Origin: Bacteroidota bacterium
GTDB lineage: Bacteria; Bacteroidota; Bacteroidia; Bacteroidales; JACABE01
Assembly: GCA_026391675.1 (NCBI GenBank)
Contig: JAPLDQ010000046.1
Coordinates: 1-64,000 of the forward strand
Length of the DNA: 64,000 bases
Direction of reading: 5' to 3'
The notes below the pieces were generated by a model. The model saw only the letters and a list, made by a program, of their open reading frames with translations, did not search any database and had not been told where the DNA came from. Of the stretch, positions 45,403 through 53,015 are shown piece by piece (the stretch's first letter is position 1; the number at the start of each line of letters is the position of its first letter). A program made the translations under genes and the position numbers.

Positions 45403-45935
45403 TCCAATTTTAATAAATTTGCTTTGCAGCTGGGGCAAAACATTATATTTTTCTGATCTATATCCTCAACATAGGTTCCTGAACGCATAACACAATCAGG
45501 AACATGGCAATGAATCAATCCAAAAGTATGACCCAGTTCATGTATTAATTCTTTAGCAAACCTATCTAATAACAGATTAGCATCTGCCTCTATTCCGTAA
45601 CATTCATTATTTAATCTGTAAGCAGATGCAATTCCTGTTCGGCCACCCAGAAATGCCTGCCCAAAAATATAGGTAAAAATAGGAATAAACAAATCAACAT
45701 TAAATAATCCGATTGTTTTTGAAGCCTCAGCTGCGAATTGTTTTTCCATGTAATGAAGCAATTCATTGGCATCATATTGCCTCCGCATAGGGTTATAAAA
45801 ATCACTTAAATCAAGATGTGCTTCTTTAATCTGAATGCTGATTGAGAATTCATTATATATTTTTTCAGATAGACTTCGCAAAAAAAAATTATCGAAATCC
45901 CCAAAAGAAATTAATGTGATTTTTTGCAGCACCAT
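45399..45935 (-). CDS. Archaemetzincin-like zinc metalloprotease
   Basis: A 178-residue cytosolic protein with no signal peptide. The zinc site is HELGHTFGLIH (His132, Glu133, His136, His142), followed directly by the archaemetzincin-specific cysteines: Cys143 and Cys148 in CHVPDC, then Cys167 and Cys170 in CPSC, which would bind a second zinc ion. Met150 in CVMRSG is the Met-turn. The N-terminal half holds FNVDLFIPIFTYIFGQA and GGRTGIASAYRL, as in AmzA. Family members are known from archaea and vertebrates and scattered bacteria; their natural substrates are unclear. It is convergent with the M1 peptidase gene and is followed by the response regulator gene after 65 bases. Confidence 0.85.
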   Translation of the reverse strand: MVLQKITLISFGDFDNFFLRSLSEKIYNEFSISIQIKEAHLDLSDFYNPMRRQYDANELLHYMEKQFAAEASKTIGLFNVDLFIPIFTYIFGQAFLGGRTGIASAYRLNNECYGIEADANLLLDRFAKELIHELGHTFGLIHCHVPDCVMRSGTYVEDIDQKNIMFCPSCKANLLKLD

Positions 45936-46000
45936 TCAAAAATTTATAATAATTACGATTAGTATTATTTTTCTTCAATCAATCAAACCGTCAATAATAA

Positions 46001-47344
46001 TTATTTATCAGAAGCTTTTAAGTTATATTTTTTAATTTTGTTATACAGTGTTACCCTGTCAACTTTTAAAGCTTTTGCTGAACTTGAAATATTCCAATCA
46101 TATTTGGTTAAGATTTGAAGTATATGAATTTTTTCCTGCTCATATAAACTTTCAACAGAAGAATTACTTGTATTTTTAACAAAGGGAAGATCTTTTAATG
46201 AAATTTTCTTTCCATTACCAATAACTATTGCGCGCTCTATCATGTTTTCCAATTCCCGTATATTTCCGGGAAAATCAAATTCTTCCAGGCGTCTTAATGC
46301 AGCTGAATCTATAGGTATTGGCGGTTTATTCATCGATGTGCAGTATTTCTTAATAAAATACTCAGTTAGAAGTGGAATATCACCTGTTCTTTCACGAAGT
46401 GGAGGAACCTGAATATTTACAACATTTAACCTATAATATAAGTCTTCGCGAAAATTACCTTCTTCAACCATTTGTTTAAGGTTTCTGTTGGTCGCACAAA
46501 TAACCCTAAAATCAGAACTTATTTCTTTATTACCACCAACCCTGATAAATGCTTTTGTTTCGAGCACCCTTAATAGTTCAACCTGCATTTTAGGTGAAAT
46601 AGTAGCAATTTCATCAAGGAAAATCGTTCCGTTGTCGGCCATTTCAAATCGGCCTTTACGATTATACATTGCACCTGTAAAAGCTCCTTTTTCGTGACCA
46701 AATAATTCGCTTTCAAGTAAGCTCTCAGTAAGTGCACCACAATGAACACTAACCAAAGGGAAGTATTTTCTGGAAGAATTAGAATGAATGGCTTTTGCAA
46801 TAAGTTCCTTGCCTGTTCCGCTTTCTCCTGTTATAATTACCGAAGAATTGGATTGCGAAACACTTTCTACTTCCTGAAGTACTTTCTTCATTGCTTCGCT
46901 ATTACCTACAATATTTTCAATATTTTCAAGGGTAACAACTTTTTCTTTAAGTACTTCATTTTCTTTTGCTAAAGAAATTTGCTTAGATGCATTTCTAATC
47001 AAGTGTGATAAATCATCAGGATCAAAAGGTTTTGTAATATAATCAAATGCTCCGTCTTTCAATGCCTGTACGGCAGTATCAACAGTTGCAAATGCAGTCA
47101 TGATAATTACAATTGCATCATTCTTTAATGATTTAATCCTTCTGAGTAATTCCATGCCATCCATACCTGGCATTTTTATATCAACAAGTATAATATCAAA
47201 ATAATCTGATTCAAGTTTTAACAATGCAATTTTAGCATTCTCAGCACATTCAACACGATATCCATCTTCTATAAACCAGTTGAACAGTGAATCTCTGACA
47301 GAATCTTCGTCATCAACAATTAGTATTGAAATTTTATTATTCAT
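46001..47344 (-). CDS. NtrC-family sigma-54-dependent response regulator
   Basis: A 447-residue regulator with three domains: receiver (residues 4-120, phosphoacceptor Asp55 in ILVDIKMPG), AAA+ sigma-54 interaction domain (about 145-370, Walker A GESGTGKE at 173-180, GAFTGA loop at 220-225, and FLDEIATI), and a Fis-type helix-turn-helix (about 405-447, NISSSAKALKVDRVTLYNKIK). The intact GAFTGA means it can activate sigma-54 polymerase. It is 8 bases downstream of the heme-type histidine kinase gene, its likely partner. Its targets are probably the TGTTGAA-N3-TTCAACA palindromes upstream of the H-protein-like/ferredoxin/NrfD genes and upstream of the kinase gene (inference). Confidence 0.93.
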   Translation of the reverse strand: MNNKISILIVDDEDSVRDSLFNWFIEDGYRVECAENAKIALLKLESDYFDIILVDIKMPGMDGMELLRRIKSLKNDAIVIIMTAFATVDTAVQALKDGAFDYITKPFDPDDLSHLIRNASKQISLAKENEVLKEKVVTLENIENIVGNSEAMKKVLQEVESVSQSNSSVIITGESGTGKELIAKAIHSNSSRKYFPLVSVHCGALTESLLESELFGHEKGAFTGAMYNRKGRFEMADNGTIFLDEIATISPKMQVELLRVLETKAFIRVGGNKEISSDFRVICATNRNLKQMVEEGNFREDLYYRLNVVNIQVPPLRERTGDIPLLTEYFIKKYCTSMNKPPIPIDSAALRRLEEFDFPGNIRELENMIERAIVIGNGKKISLKDLPFVKNTSNSSVESLYEQEKIHILQILTKYDWNISSSAKALKVDRVTLYNKIKKYNLKASDK

Positions 47345-47352
47345 ATTTTATA

Positions 47353-49011
47353 TTATTTTTCCTTCTTTAAAGGGAGTAATATTGATATTGTTGTTCCTTT
47401 TCCCAATTCTGATTTTACATTAATTTTACCATCATGACTCTGAATAATTCCATGCACAATAGCCAAACCCAAACCGGTAGCTCTTTCATTCTGTTTAGTT
47501 GAAAAAAATGGTTCAAAAATATGAGGAACATCTTCTTCTGCAATTCCTGATCCATTATCAATAACTTCAATGGCTATATGATCATCATCGTAATTAATTG
47601 TTCTGAATACTATTTCACTGTTTTCTGATACAGCTTCAGAGGCATTTACCAATATTGCAATACAGGCTTGCTTTATCTGATTTGGACTACAATAGACCAA
47701 GTCCGATTTTGCTGAAAAATCAGTGATAAAACTTATTTTGGCAATTTTTAGTGAATGGCTCATTAAATCACTGGTTTCATGTAATACTTCATGAATATGT
47801 TTATCTTCAAAAAAGTTTTTATCCTTTCGTGAAAAGTCAAGCAAACCTTTTACAATATCACCACATCGTTTGGATTCATTTTCAATCATCTTCAGATGTT
47901 TTAATATAGATTCTTTCTTTTCAGGTTCCAGATTCTGATTAAGCAATTGCTTATATACTAATTTGGTATAAATCAGAATTCCTGAAAGCGGATTATTGAT
48001 TTCATGTGCTACTGATAGCGATAATTTACCCAATGAAGCGATTCTTTCTATATTTATCAGTTCATTTTGCGCCTGACCTAATTCTTCTGATTTTTTTCTA
48101 ACTTTATATTCAAGCTGTTGCGACCAGTTATGCAATTCATTATTAGCTTCCTGAAGATTATCAAGCATTTGATTAAATGCTTCCGATACCATTCTCATAT
48201 CATCCAGTTGATTTGCCTTGATTTCAAGTCTTGTATTTCTATCACCGTTTGAAACATCATTACTTGCTTTTATCAATGCATTTAAAGGGATTTTAATTCT
48301 TTTGCTTGTAAAAAAAATAAGGAAACCGATAAGGAGTAGTGTTGTTATTGTTGCCAGAATATAAAAATCTCTTGTAGATTTTTCTAATGTCTTATCAAGA
48401 TCTTTCAATGGAATTTTTATAACCAAAGACCCCAGCGTTTTCTCACTTTGTTGATGGGCATGGCATGAACTTGTGTAACAGGATCTTTCGTTTTGTATCG
48501 GTGAGTTGAGTAAAATATGTCTGTGAGCATTGTCATTAAGGTTCATCTCACATTCACTGTTTACATCAATAACTTTGTAAAAATTATCTTTTTCAGGAAG
48601 TTTTGCCTTTATACTTGGATGACATTCTAAACAATTGGGATTACTATGACCCACAGTATTGGCGGGATAAGAAGAATATACGAGTTTTTCTTTATTATTA
48701 TATAAATTAACTTCATCTATCCCTGACATCCTGTTAATAACATTAAGCGTATTCTGTAATGATTCTTTATTGTTTTCAAGCATTGACTGATACAAAGCGC
48801 TTCTTACCATTAAAGCTGCATTTGAACCACGTTGATGAATAATGCTTTTCATATATTCTTCGTTTACAGATCTGAAAATGAATCCAAATGAAACAAACAA
48901 GAATACCGATAAAAGAATAATTATGATTACAACCCTGCTATATATAGATGAACGAAACTTTATATATTTTTTAAGTAATGGATTTTCAGCTATTTTAAAT
49001 TTAAATTCCAT
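47353..49011 (-). CDS. Sensor histidine kinase with c-type heme motifs
   Basis: A 552-residue membrane kinase. A first helix (about 26-46) and a second (about 216-236) enclose a periplasmic domain of some 170 residues, which contains CLECH (Cys127-His131, the CX2CH heme c site) and CYTSSCH (Cys178-His184, a CX4CH variant), as well as Cys154. HAMP (about 237-290), a coiled coil, HisKA (SLSVAHEINNPLSG, phospho-His near 335) and HATPase (DNGSGIAEEDVPHIFEP, GLGLAIVHG) follow. Two covalently bound hemes would let it sense redox state or a gas in the periplasm. It precedes the NtrC regulator by 8 bases, and a palindromic operator-like site lies upstream. Confidence 0.88.
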   Translation of the reverse strand: MEFKFKIAENPLLKKYIKFRSSIYSRVVIIIILLSVFLFVSFGFIFRSVNEEYMKSIIHQRGSNAALMVRSALYQSMLENNKESLQNTLNVINRMSGIDEVNLYNNKEKLVYSSYPANTVGHSNPNCLECHPSIKAKLPEKDNFYKVIDVNSECEMNLNDNAHRHILLNSPIQNERSCYTSSCHAHQQSEKTLGSLVIKIPLKDLDKTLEKSTRDFYILATITTLLLIGFLIFFTSKRIKIPLNALIKASNDVSNGDRNTRLEIKANQLDDMRMVSEAFNQMLDNLQEANNELHNWSQQLEYKVRKKSEELGQAQNELINIERIASLGKLSLSVAHEINNPLSGILIYTKLVYKQLLNQNLEPEKKESILKHLKMIENESKRCGDIVKGLLDFSRKDKNFFEDKHIHEVLHETSDLMSHSLKIAKISFITDFSAKSDLVYCSPNQIKQACIAILVNASEAVSENSEIVFRTINYDDDHIAIEVIDNGSGIAEEDVPHIFEPFFSTKQNERATGLGLAIVHGIIQSHDGKINVKSELGKGTTISILLPLKKEK

Positions 49012-49036
49012 TCTTTATAATTTATATATATTGTTA

Positions 49037-49044
49037 CAAATTTA
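49037..49044 (-). promoter_or_regulatory. Possible -7 box of the kinase/regulator genes
   Basis: TAAATTTG on the - strand fits TAnnTTTG and lies 25 bases before the kinase start. The matching -33 area coincides with the TGTTGAA palindrome at 49060-49082 and lacks TTTG, so this promoter may be weak or controlled by the protein that binds there. Confidence 0.35.
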
Positions 49045-49059
49045 ATTAATTATTTTGCA

Positions 49060-49082
49060 ATATGTTGAAAAATTCAACATAT
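49060..49082. promoter_or_regulatory. Palindromic regulator site upstream of the kinase gene
   Basis: ATATGTTGAA-AAA-TTCAACATAT is a perfect 10-bp inverted repeat with a 3-base centre. Its core TGTTGAA-N3-TTCAACA is the same as at 52824-52840 and nearly the same as at 52912-52928. It is probably a binding site of the NtrC-type regulator, which would make the kinase/regulator genes self-controlled. Confidence 0.7.
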
Positions 49083-49095
49083 TTTTAGTTAAAGT

Positions 49096-49815
49096 TTAAT
49101 CTTTAAAATTCAGAAATTTTTCCTGAAAATCCTGCCAAACTTCATCTGATAATTCTGAAAGGGTATGATCTACTAATTCACCACCATCCTGTAATATTAC
49201 CAGTGTAGATTCAGATAGATATTTTTTATTAGAAATAGCCAGAAAATCCTTAAACCGCTGCAATTCTGTTTTAGACCAATTTATAGCATCTTCTGCCAGA
49301 TAACAGTTTTTAATTTCGTTAACCCAGTTTGTAGGCTTAATTTTATATATCCACCCCTTTCCGAAAGGATCTTCATTTAATAGCTCAGGAGTTTCATTAA
49401 GATGAATATTTCTTGACATTATTTCTCCTGAAATAGGTGAATAGATTTTTAATAATTTATTGTCTTGCTTAACTTCCATTAATAAATCTCCTTTGCTTAT
49501 TATTTCTCCTGAATTTCTTTGATTAATCAATTGTAATTCTCCTGTTGTATGCAATAAAAAATCATCCAGACCGACAGAAGCATTTCCTGATTTTTCGAGA
49601 TATATCCATGTGTGATTTTTACCAAGGAAAATCCCCTGAGGTATTTTCAACATATCAAATGACAAAAAGCTAAGTGCTTTTTTAATGCTGTGCTTTATCT
49701 CTGTTTTTTTGTTTAATATTATCCAAAAAGGAATTAATATCAGAAAAAAAACTATAATTGCTATATATTCAATACCCTTGGTTTCGAATATATTATAATA
49801 ATTAAAATTATCCAT
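49096..49815 (-). CDS. Membrane-anchored H-protein-like (lipoyl fold) protein B
   Basis: A 239-residue protein with one N-terminal membrane helix (residues 15-34) and a GcvH-like domain (about 60-165): GKNHTWIYLEKSG, VGLDDFLLHTTGEL, IYSPISGEIMSRN and PELLNEDPFGKGWIYKI all match glycine-cleavage H-protein. The lipoyl hairpin differs: MEVKQDNKLLKIYSPISG replaces ESVKAASDIYAPVSG, leaving Lys116 or Lys120 as candidates, neither exactly at the canonical position. The last ~40 residues carry ILQDGGELVDHTL and EVWQDFQEKFLN, a tail shared with the paralogue and not part of GcvH. There are no other glycine cleavage genes here. Lying 44 bases after NrfD, it probably belongs to the same membrane redox complex. 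Confidence 0.8.
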   Translation of the reverse strand: MDNFNYYNIFETKGIEYIAIIVFFLILIPFWIILNKKTEIKHSIKKALSFLSFDMLKIPQGIFLGKNHTWIYLEKSGNASVGLDDFLLHTTGELQLINQRNSGEIISKGDLLMEVKQDNKLLKIYSPISGEIMSRNIHLNETPELLNEDPFGKGWIYKIKPTNWVNEIKNCYLAEDAINWSKTELQRFKDFLAISNKKYLSESTLVILQDGGELVDHTLSELSDEVWQDFQEKFLNFKD

Positions 49816-49859
49816 AATCTTTGTTTTTTATTTTATGATTATTATTTTATTTAAATTCA

Positions 49860-51089
49860 CTATTTTTCATCTTTTACCCAATCCGGCGATTCTCTTAAAA
49901 CCGGCATACGGTTAACTACCCATCTGAATATCCAGATTTCTGTAAATATTACAGTTAATGTAACTACAAATTCCATCCAGGACGGAAAATAATGTATTGG
50001 AGCATCCCATCTGAAACCAATTACAGTAACATTCAATCTGTTAATGATTATTCCAATCATTGTTATGATAGCTGCAAGTTTAACTGTAAAAATATTGTTC
50101 CGCTTGTAACTATAAACAAAAAGCAACATTGGAAATACAACAAAACCTAACATTTCAATTAAAAACCAGTAGCCCATAGGTGTATTGAGCAGATCCCAGT
50201 GTTTACCATGAATAAATACAAGTAATTGCATAAAGAAATATGCAAACATAGCCCCTGCACAGATTTTAGCCAAACTAAGAACTATTCCGTTTTGAGCTTT
50301 ATGATTTTTTTCACTGATTTGATTAAAAAACACTTTATGGCTAATGGAACCTTCGAATATTACCATTGATAATCCGGCAAAAATACTGGATACAAGAAAT
50401 AAAATGGGTATAAACTCTGAATACCATAAAGGATGTATTTTATCTTTTGCCATTAGATATAATGCACCTAAGCCTGATTGGTGAAGTGTTGATAATGTAA
50501 TACCAAAAATTACAGCAGCAATAGTCATACCTGACAGAATTTTCCGGGCTCGCTTTGCACCTAACCATTCAGCAATAGCCGGTGAAAATTCAATCAATTC
50601 GGCTATCATGTACAATAGAAAATGCCATGCTACCAAAAATAGTACTGAACTTGTACCAAAACTATTACCGATAATAGGATTAATAACATTCCAAGGCCGG
50701 CCTAAATCCAGAAGCAAGGCTCCGGCATAGAAAACATAAGCCAGAAAGCCGTTAAGAACTGTTATTCTTACGATTGAATGATATTTTTTAACATTTAAAA
50801 TATATACCATAAAAGTCAGTACATAAGCACCTCCTGCAAATGCTACTCCCGTAACAACATCAAACCCTATCCATAAACCCCATGGCACTTCTTGTGACAG
50901 GTTAGTAACAGAGCCTATACCATTAATAAAACGGAAAACTATTATTATTACTCCTAAAACTATTACAGGAACAGATATAATATTAAAAGGTGTAAGGAAT
51001 TTACCTCTTGGTTTTAATTCCTTCAGTATAAATTTAAAAGTAGATTCACTACCTTTAAAATTTGATTTTTGTGATATTATATTATTCAT
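49860..51089 (-). CDS. NrfD/HybB-type membrane quinone-interacting subunit
   Basis: A 409-residue integral membrane protein, started at the ATG at 51087-51089 because the longer frame overlaps the previous gene. About ten hydrophobic segments begin with FNIISVPVIVLGVIIIVFRF. WGLWIGFDVVTGVAFAGGAYVLTF is a characteristic NrfD/HybB helix, and the later MLGFVVFPMLLFVYSY and PSWMEFVVTLTVIFTEIWIFRW segments fit HybB. NrfD-type proteins pass electrons between a periplasmic iron-sulfur subunit and the quinone pool, some with proton movement. The 8-base overlap with the ferredoxin gene shows translational coupling. No catalytic subunit (hydrogenase, molybdopterin enzyme or cytochrome) is encoded next to it. 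Confidence 0.88.
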   Translation of the reverse strand: MNNIISQKSNFKGSESTFKFILKELKPRGKFLTPFNIISVPVIVLGVIIIVFRFINGIGSVTNLSQEVPWGLWIGFDVVTGVAFAGGAYVLTFMVYILNVKKYHSIVRITVLNGFLAYVFYAGALLLDLGRPWNVINPIIGNSFGTSSVLFLVAWHFLLYMIAELIEFSPAIAEWLGAKRARKILSGMTIAAVIFGITLSTLHQSGLGALYLMAKDKIHPLWYSEFIPILFLVSSIFAGLSMVIFEGSISHKVFFNQISEKNHKAQNGIVLSLAKICAGAMFAYFFMQLLVFIHGKHWDLLNTPMGYWFLIEMLGFVVFPMLLFVYSYKRNNIFTVKLAAIITMIGIIINRLNVTVIGFRWDAPIHYFPSWMEFVVTLTVIFTEIWIFRWVVNRMPVLRESPDWVKDEK

Positions 51090-51951
51090 TTTCGTCGCTT
51101 TCTTTAGAGTTATTCTTTTTTGTAGCTTCATAAATACCTAATAACAGAGGTGGTAATAAAACAAATACAGAGGGAACACTATACAAAAATCCTTTTGACA
51201 ATTCAGGATATGATTTATTTTGTAACTTAGTGCTAAATCCTAATTCTTTGAAGGGAACAGGTGAAATATACATAAATCCTGTTCCTCCGGCAGTTTGGTC
51301 TCCGTAAATTTCATCTACATAAGTTCCGGGATTTTGAACTATCCTTTTTCTTGCTTCTGCAAGTAATTCACGACGAGTTCCGAATTTTATTGCTTCAGCC
51401 GGACAATTTTCTGCACAAGCAGGAATTCCACCTTTTTCAATCTTTTCGTTACACATCGTACATTTCTGGATTTTTGGATTTGAACTGTGATATTCAAATT
51501 TTGGTATATCAAACGGACAGGAAACCATACAATAACGACAACCCATACATTTCTCACCACGCCAGATTACGGGGCCTTCTTTTGTTTTGTACATGGCTTT
51601 GGTTAAACATGCGGCTCCACAAGCAGGCTCATTACAATGCATACATTGTGTTTTAATAAACACATCACCTTTAGAGGTTTTAAAACTGTTTACCACAGTA
51701 CGATGCAGTTCATCTGTCTTTCTTATTACGCCTGATTTGGGAACTCCAACAGGTGCAGGTAATCCATGTGATTCAGCACAAACAGTTTCGCAGGTTTGGC
51801 ATCCTACACATCGGGTTGAATCATATAACATTCCATAAAATTCAACATTACCTTTATTGTCTTTTTTTATTGTCCCGAAAGTATCTGCAGCCATTAATGT
51901 AATACCTGCAACTCCAAGGGTTTTTATAAAATTTCTTCGGTCAAAACTCAT
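51082..51951 (-). CDS. Tat-exported four-cluster ferredoxin subunit (HybA-like)
   Basis: A 289-residue iron-sulfur protein. The N-terminus MSFDRRNFIKTLGVAG is a Tat signal with the RR-x-F motif. Cysteine groups: CVGCQTCETVC (Cys48-58), CMHCNEPACGAAC, CMGCRYCMVSC, and CTMCNEKIEKGGIPACAENC, sixteen cysteines for four [4Fe-4S] clusters. A C-terminal hydrophobic helix (SVPSVFVLLPPLLLGIY) anchors it, as in HybA. It should lie on the periplasmic face, relaying electrons to or from the NrfD subunit whose gene overlaps its end. The order ferredoxin-NrfD is standard for hydrogenase-2-, Hmc- and Qrc-like complexes; the missing catalytic partner leaves the donor or acceptor open. Confidence 0.92.
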   Translation of the reverse strand: MSFDRRNFIKTLGVAGITLMAADTFGTIKKDNKGNVEFYGMLYDSTRCVGCQTCETVCAESHGLPAPVGVPKSGVIRKTDELHRTVVNSFKTSKGDVFIKTQCMHCNEPACGAACLTKAMYKTKEGPVIWRGEKCMGCRYCMVSCPFDIPKFEYHSSNPKIQKCTMCNEKIEKGGIPACAENCPAEAIKFGTRRELLAEARKRIVQNPGTYVDEIYGDQTAGGTGFMYISPVPFKELGFSTKLQNKSYPELSKGFLYSVPSVFVLLPPLLLGIYEATKKNNSKESDENE

Positions 51952-52002
51952 AATTTCTATTTTTTAAATTATTGATAAGAATTGAATTTTTTAACGAAAT
52001 AT

Positions 52003-52692
52003 TTATCTGGATGTATTAATAAACTTAGTTTGAAAATCCTCCCAAACTTCTGGTCCAAATTCAGCAAGGATATTATCATTAAGCTCTCCACCATCCTGAA
52101 GTATTAATGGTGCATACGCAGAATTATTCGCCATTTTAATATTTACAAAAAAATCTTTAAGTCGCATAAATTCATTTTTCAACCATTCTTTATAACTGTC
52201 AGCTATTAATAAAAACTGAATTTCCCTTACCCAATTATTCGGTTCTATTGTATAAATCCATCCTTCATTATAGTTTGAAGTTGTTATTAAAGAAGAATTT
52301 TCTATCAATTGATTATTTATCGATTTGATGCTTCCTGATATTGGAGCATTAATTGTTAATTGTTTGCCATTCTGAATTATCGAAAAAACAGGTTCTCCTT
52401 TCATTATTTTTTCTCCTATATTTTTCATTTTAATTCTGTTTAATGGTCCTGTAATATGAAGAAGGAAATCATCAATCCCGATTTTTACATAACCATTTTT
52501 TTCCATAAACGCCCAGGTATGTGTTTTGTCATAATACATCCCTTTGGGTATTGTTACAGTTTCTTCATTAAAAACGCGGGAAAGAACATTTGAAAAAGCA
52601 GCAATCTTCGATTTTTTTTGTTTGCTGTAATGAACGATCGCATCCATTGTGATACACATCACCACAAATGCTATTATTAATAAAATTACCAT
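52003..52692 (-). CDS. Membrane-anchored H-protein-like (lipoyl fold) protein A
   Basis: A 229-residue paralogue of the protein encoded after NrfD. One N-terminal helix (residues 2-20) is followed by a GcvH-like domain: KTHTWAFMEKNGYVKIGIDDFLLH, NAPISGSIKSINN and NEGWIYTI. The lipoyl hairpin reads IIQNGKQLTINAPISG, with Lys110 aligning with Lys120 of the paralogue (K-x-L-x-I-x-x-P-I-S-G in both). The C-terminal tail LILQDGGELNDNI, EVWEDFQTKFIN is shared too. This is the first gene of the set and lies 50 bases after the sigma-54 promoter. No lipoic-acid attachment has been shown; a swinging-arm or a purely structural role in the complex is inferred. Confidence 0.8.
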   Translation of the reverse strand: MVILLIIAFVVMCITMDAIVHYSKQKKSKIAAFSNVLSRVFNEETVTIPKGMYYDKTHTWAFMEKNGYVKIGIDDFLLHITGPLNRIKMKNIGEKIMKGEPVFSIIQNGKQLTINAPISGSIKSINNQLIENSSLITTSNYNEGWIYTIEPNNWVREIQFLLIADSYKEWLKNEFMRLKDFFVNIKMANNSAYAPLILQDGGELNDNILAEFGPEVWEDFQTKFINTSR

Positions 52693-52741
52693 GACATTGA
52701 TTTTTAAATTGTTTACAAAATTTATTTTTACATTTACTGTT

Positions 52742-52759
52742 ATGCAATAATAATGCCAA
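52742..52759 (-). promoter_or_regulatory. Sigma-54 promoter (-24/-12) of the redox gene set
   Basis: On the - strand TTGGCATTATTATTGCATA has the GG and GC dinucleotides exactly ten bases apart and a TTGCA -12 element, as in the consensus TGGCAC-N5-TTGCA. It is 50 bases before the first H-protein-like gene, and an NtrC-family activator is encoded in the same cluster. Confidence 0.75.
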
Positions 52760-52823
52760 TCTATATATCTTATTAATATACAAATATATACAAACTATTT
52801 ATTGAAATATTAAACATGGTAAC

Positions 52824-52840
52824 TGTTGAATTTTTCAACA
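52824..52840. promoter_or_regulatory. Proximal enhancer-like palindrome
   Basis: TGTTGAA-TTT-TTCAACA, perfect 7-bp arms. Its centre is about 99 bases upstream of the predicted sigma-54 start point, a normal position for an NtrC-type activator site. Same core as at 49060-49082. Confidence 0.7.
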
Positions 52841-52911
52841 CATAAAATATAAATCAGCTTTAATTCAATGAGTGATAAGTTAATAAGGGGATTGTATAAT
52901 TTTTATACACG

Positions 52912-52928
52912 TGTTGACATATTCAACA
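52912..52928. promoter_or_regulatory. Distal enhancer-like palindrome
   Basis: TGTTGAC-ATA-TTCAACA, one mismatch in the arms. It lies 88 bases beyond the proximal copy, close to eight helical turns, so both could be bound by an oligomer on one side of the DNA. Confidence 0.65.
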
Positions 52929-52989
52929 ACGCCGGTAGCTTTATCCTTTGTTTTAAGGGAAAAGAGAAAATATTAAAAATGATTAAGTC

Positions 52990-53015
52990 AAAAAAAGTTA
53001 TAATACTTTTAACTT
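52990..53015 (-). terminator. Weak terminator of the lamin-tail protein gene
   Basis: On the - strand AAGTTA, a 9-base loop, TAACTT, then a run of T. The stem is only 6 bp and overlaps the stop codon. Confidence 0.4.

Noticed and set aside
49096-49815. Glycine cleavage H protein (gcvH)
   Set aside because: It has a membrane anchor, a non-canonical lipoyl hairpin and no gcvT or gcvP neighbours; H-protein-like only.
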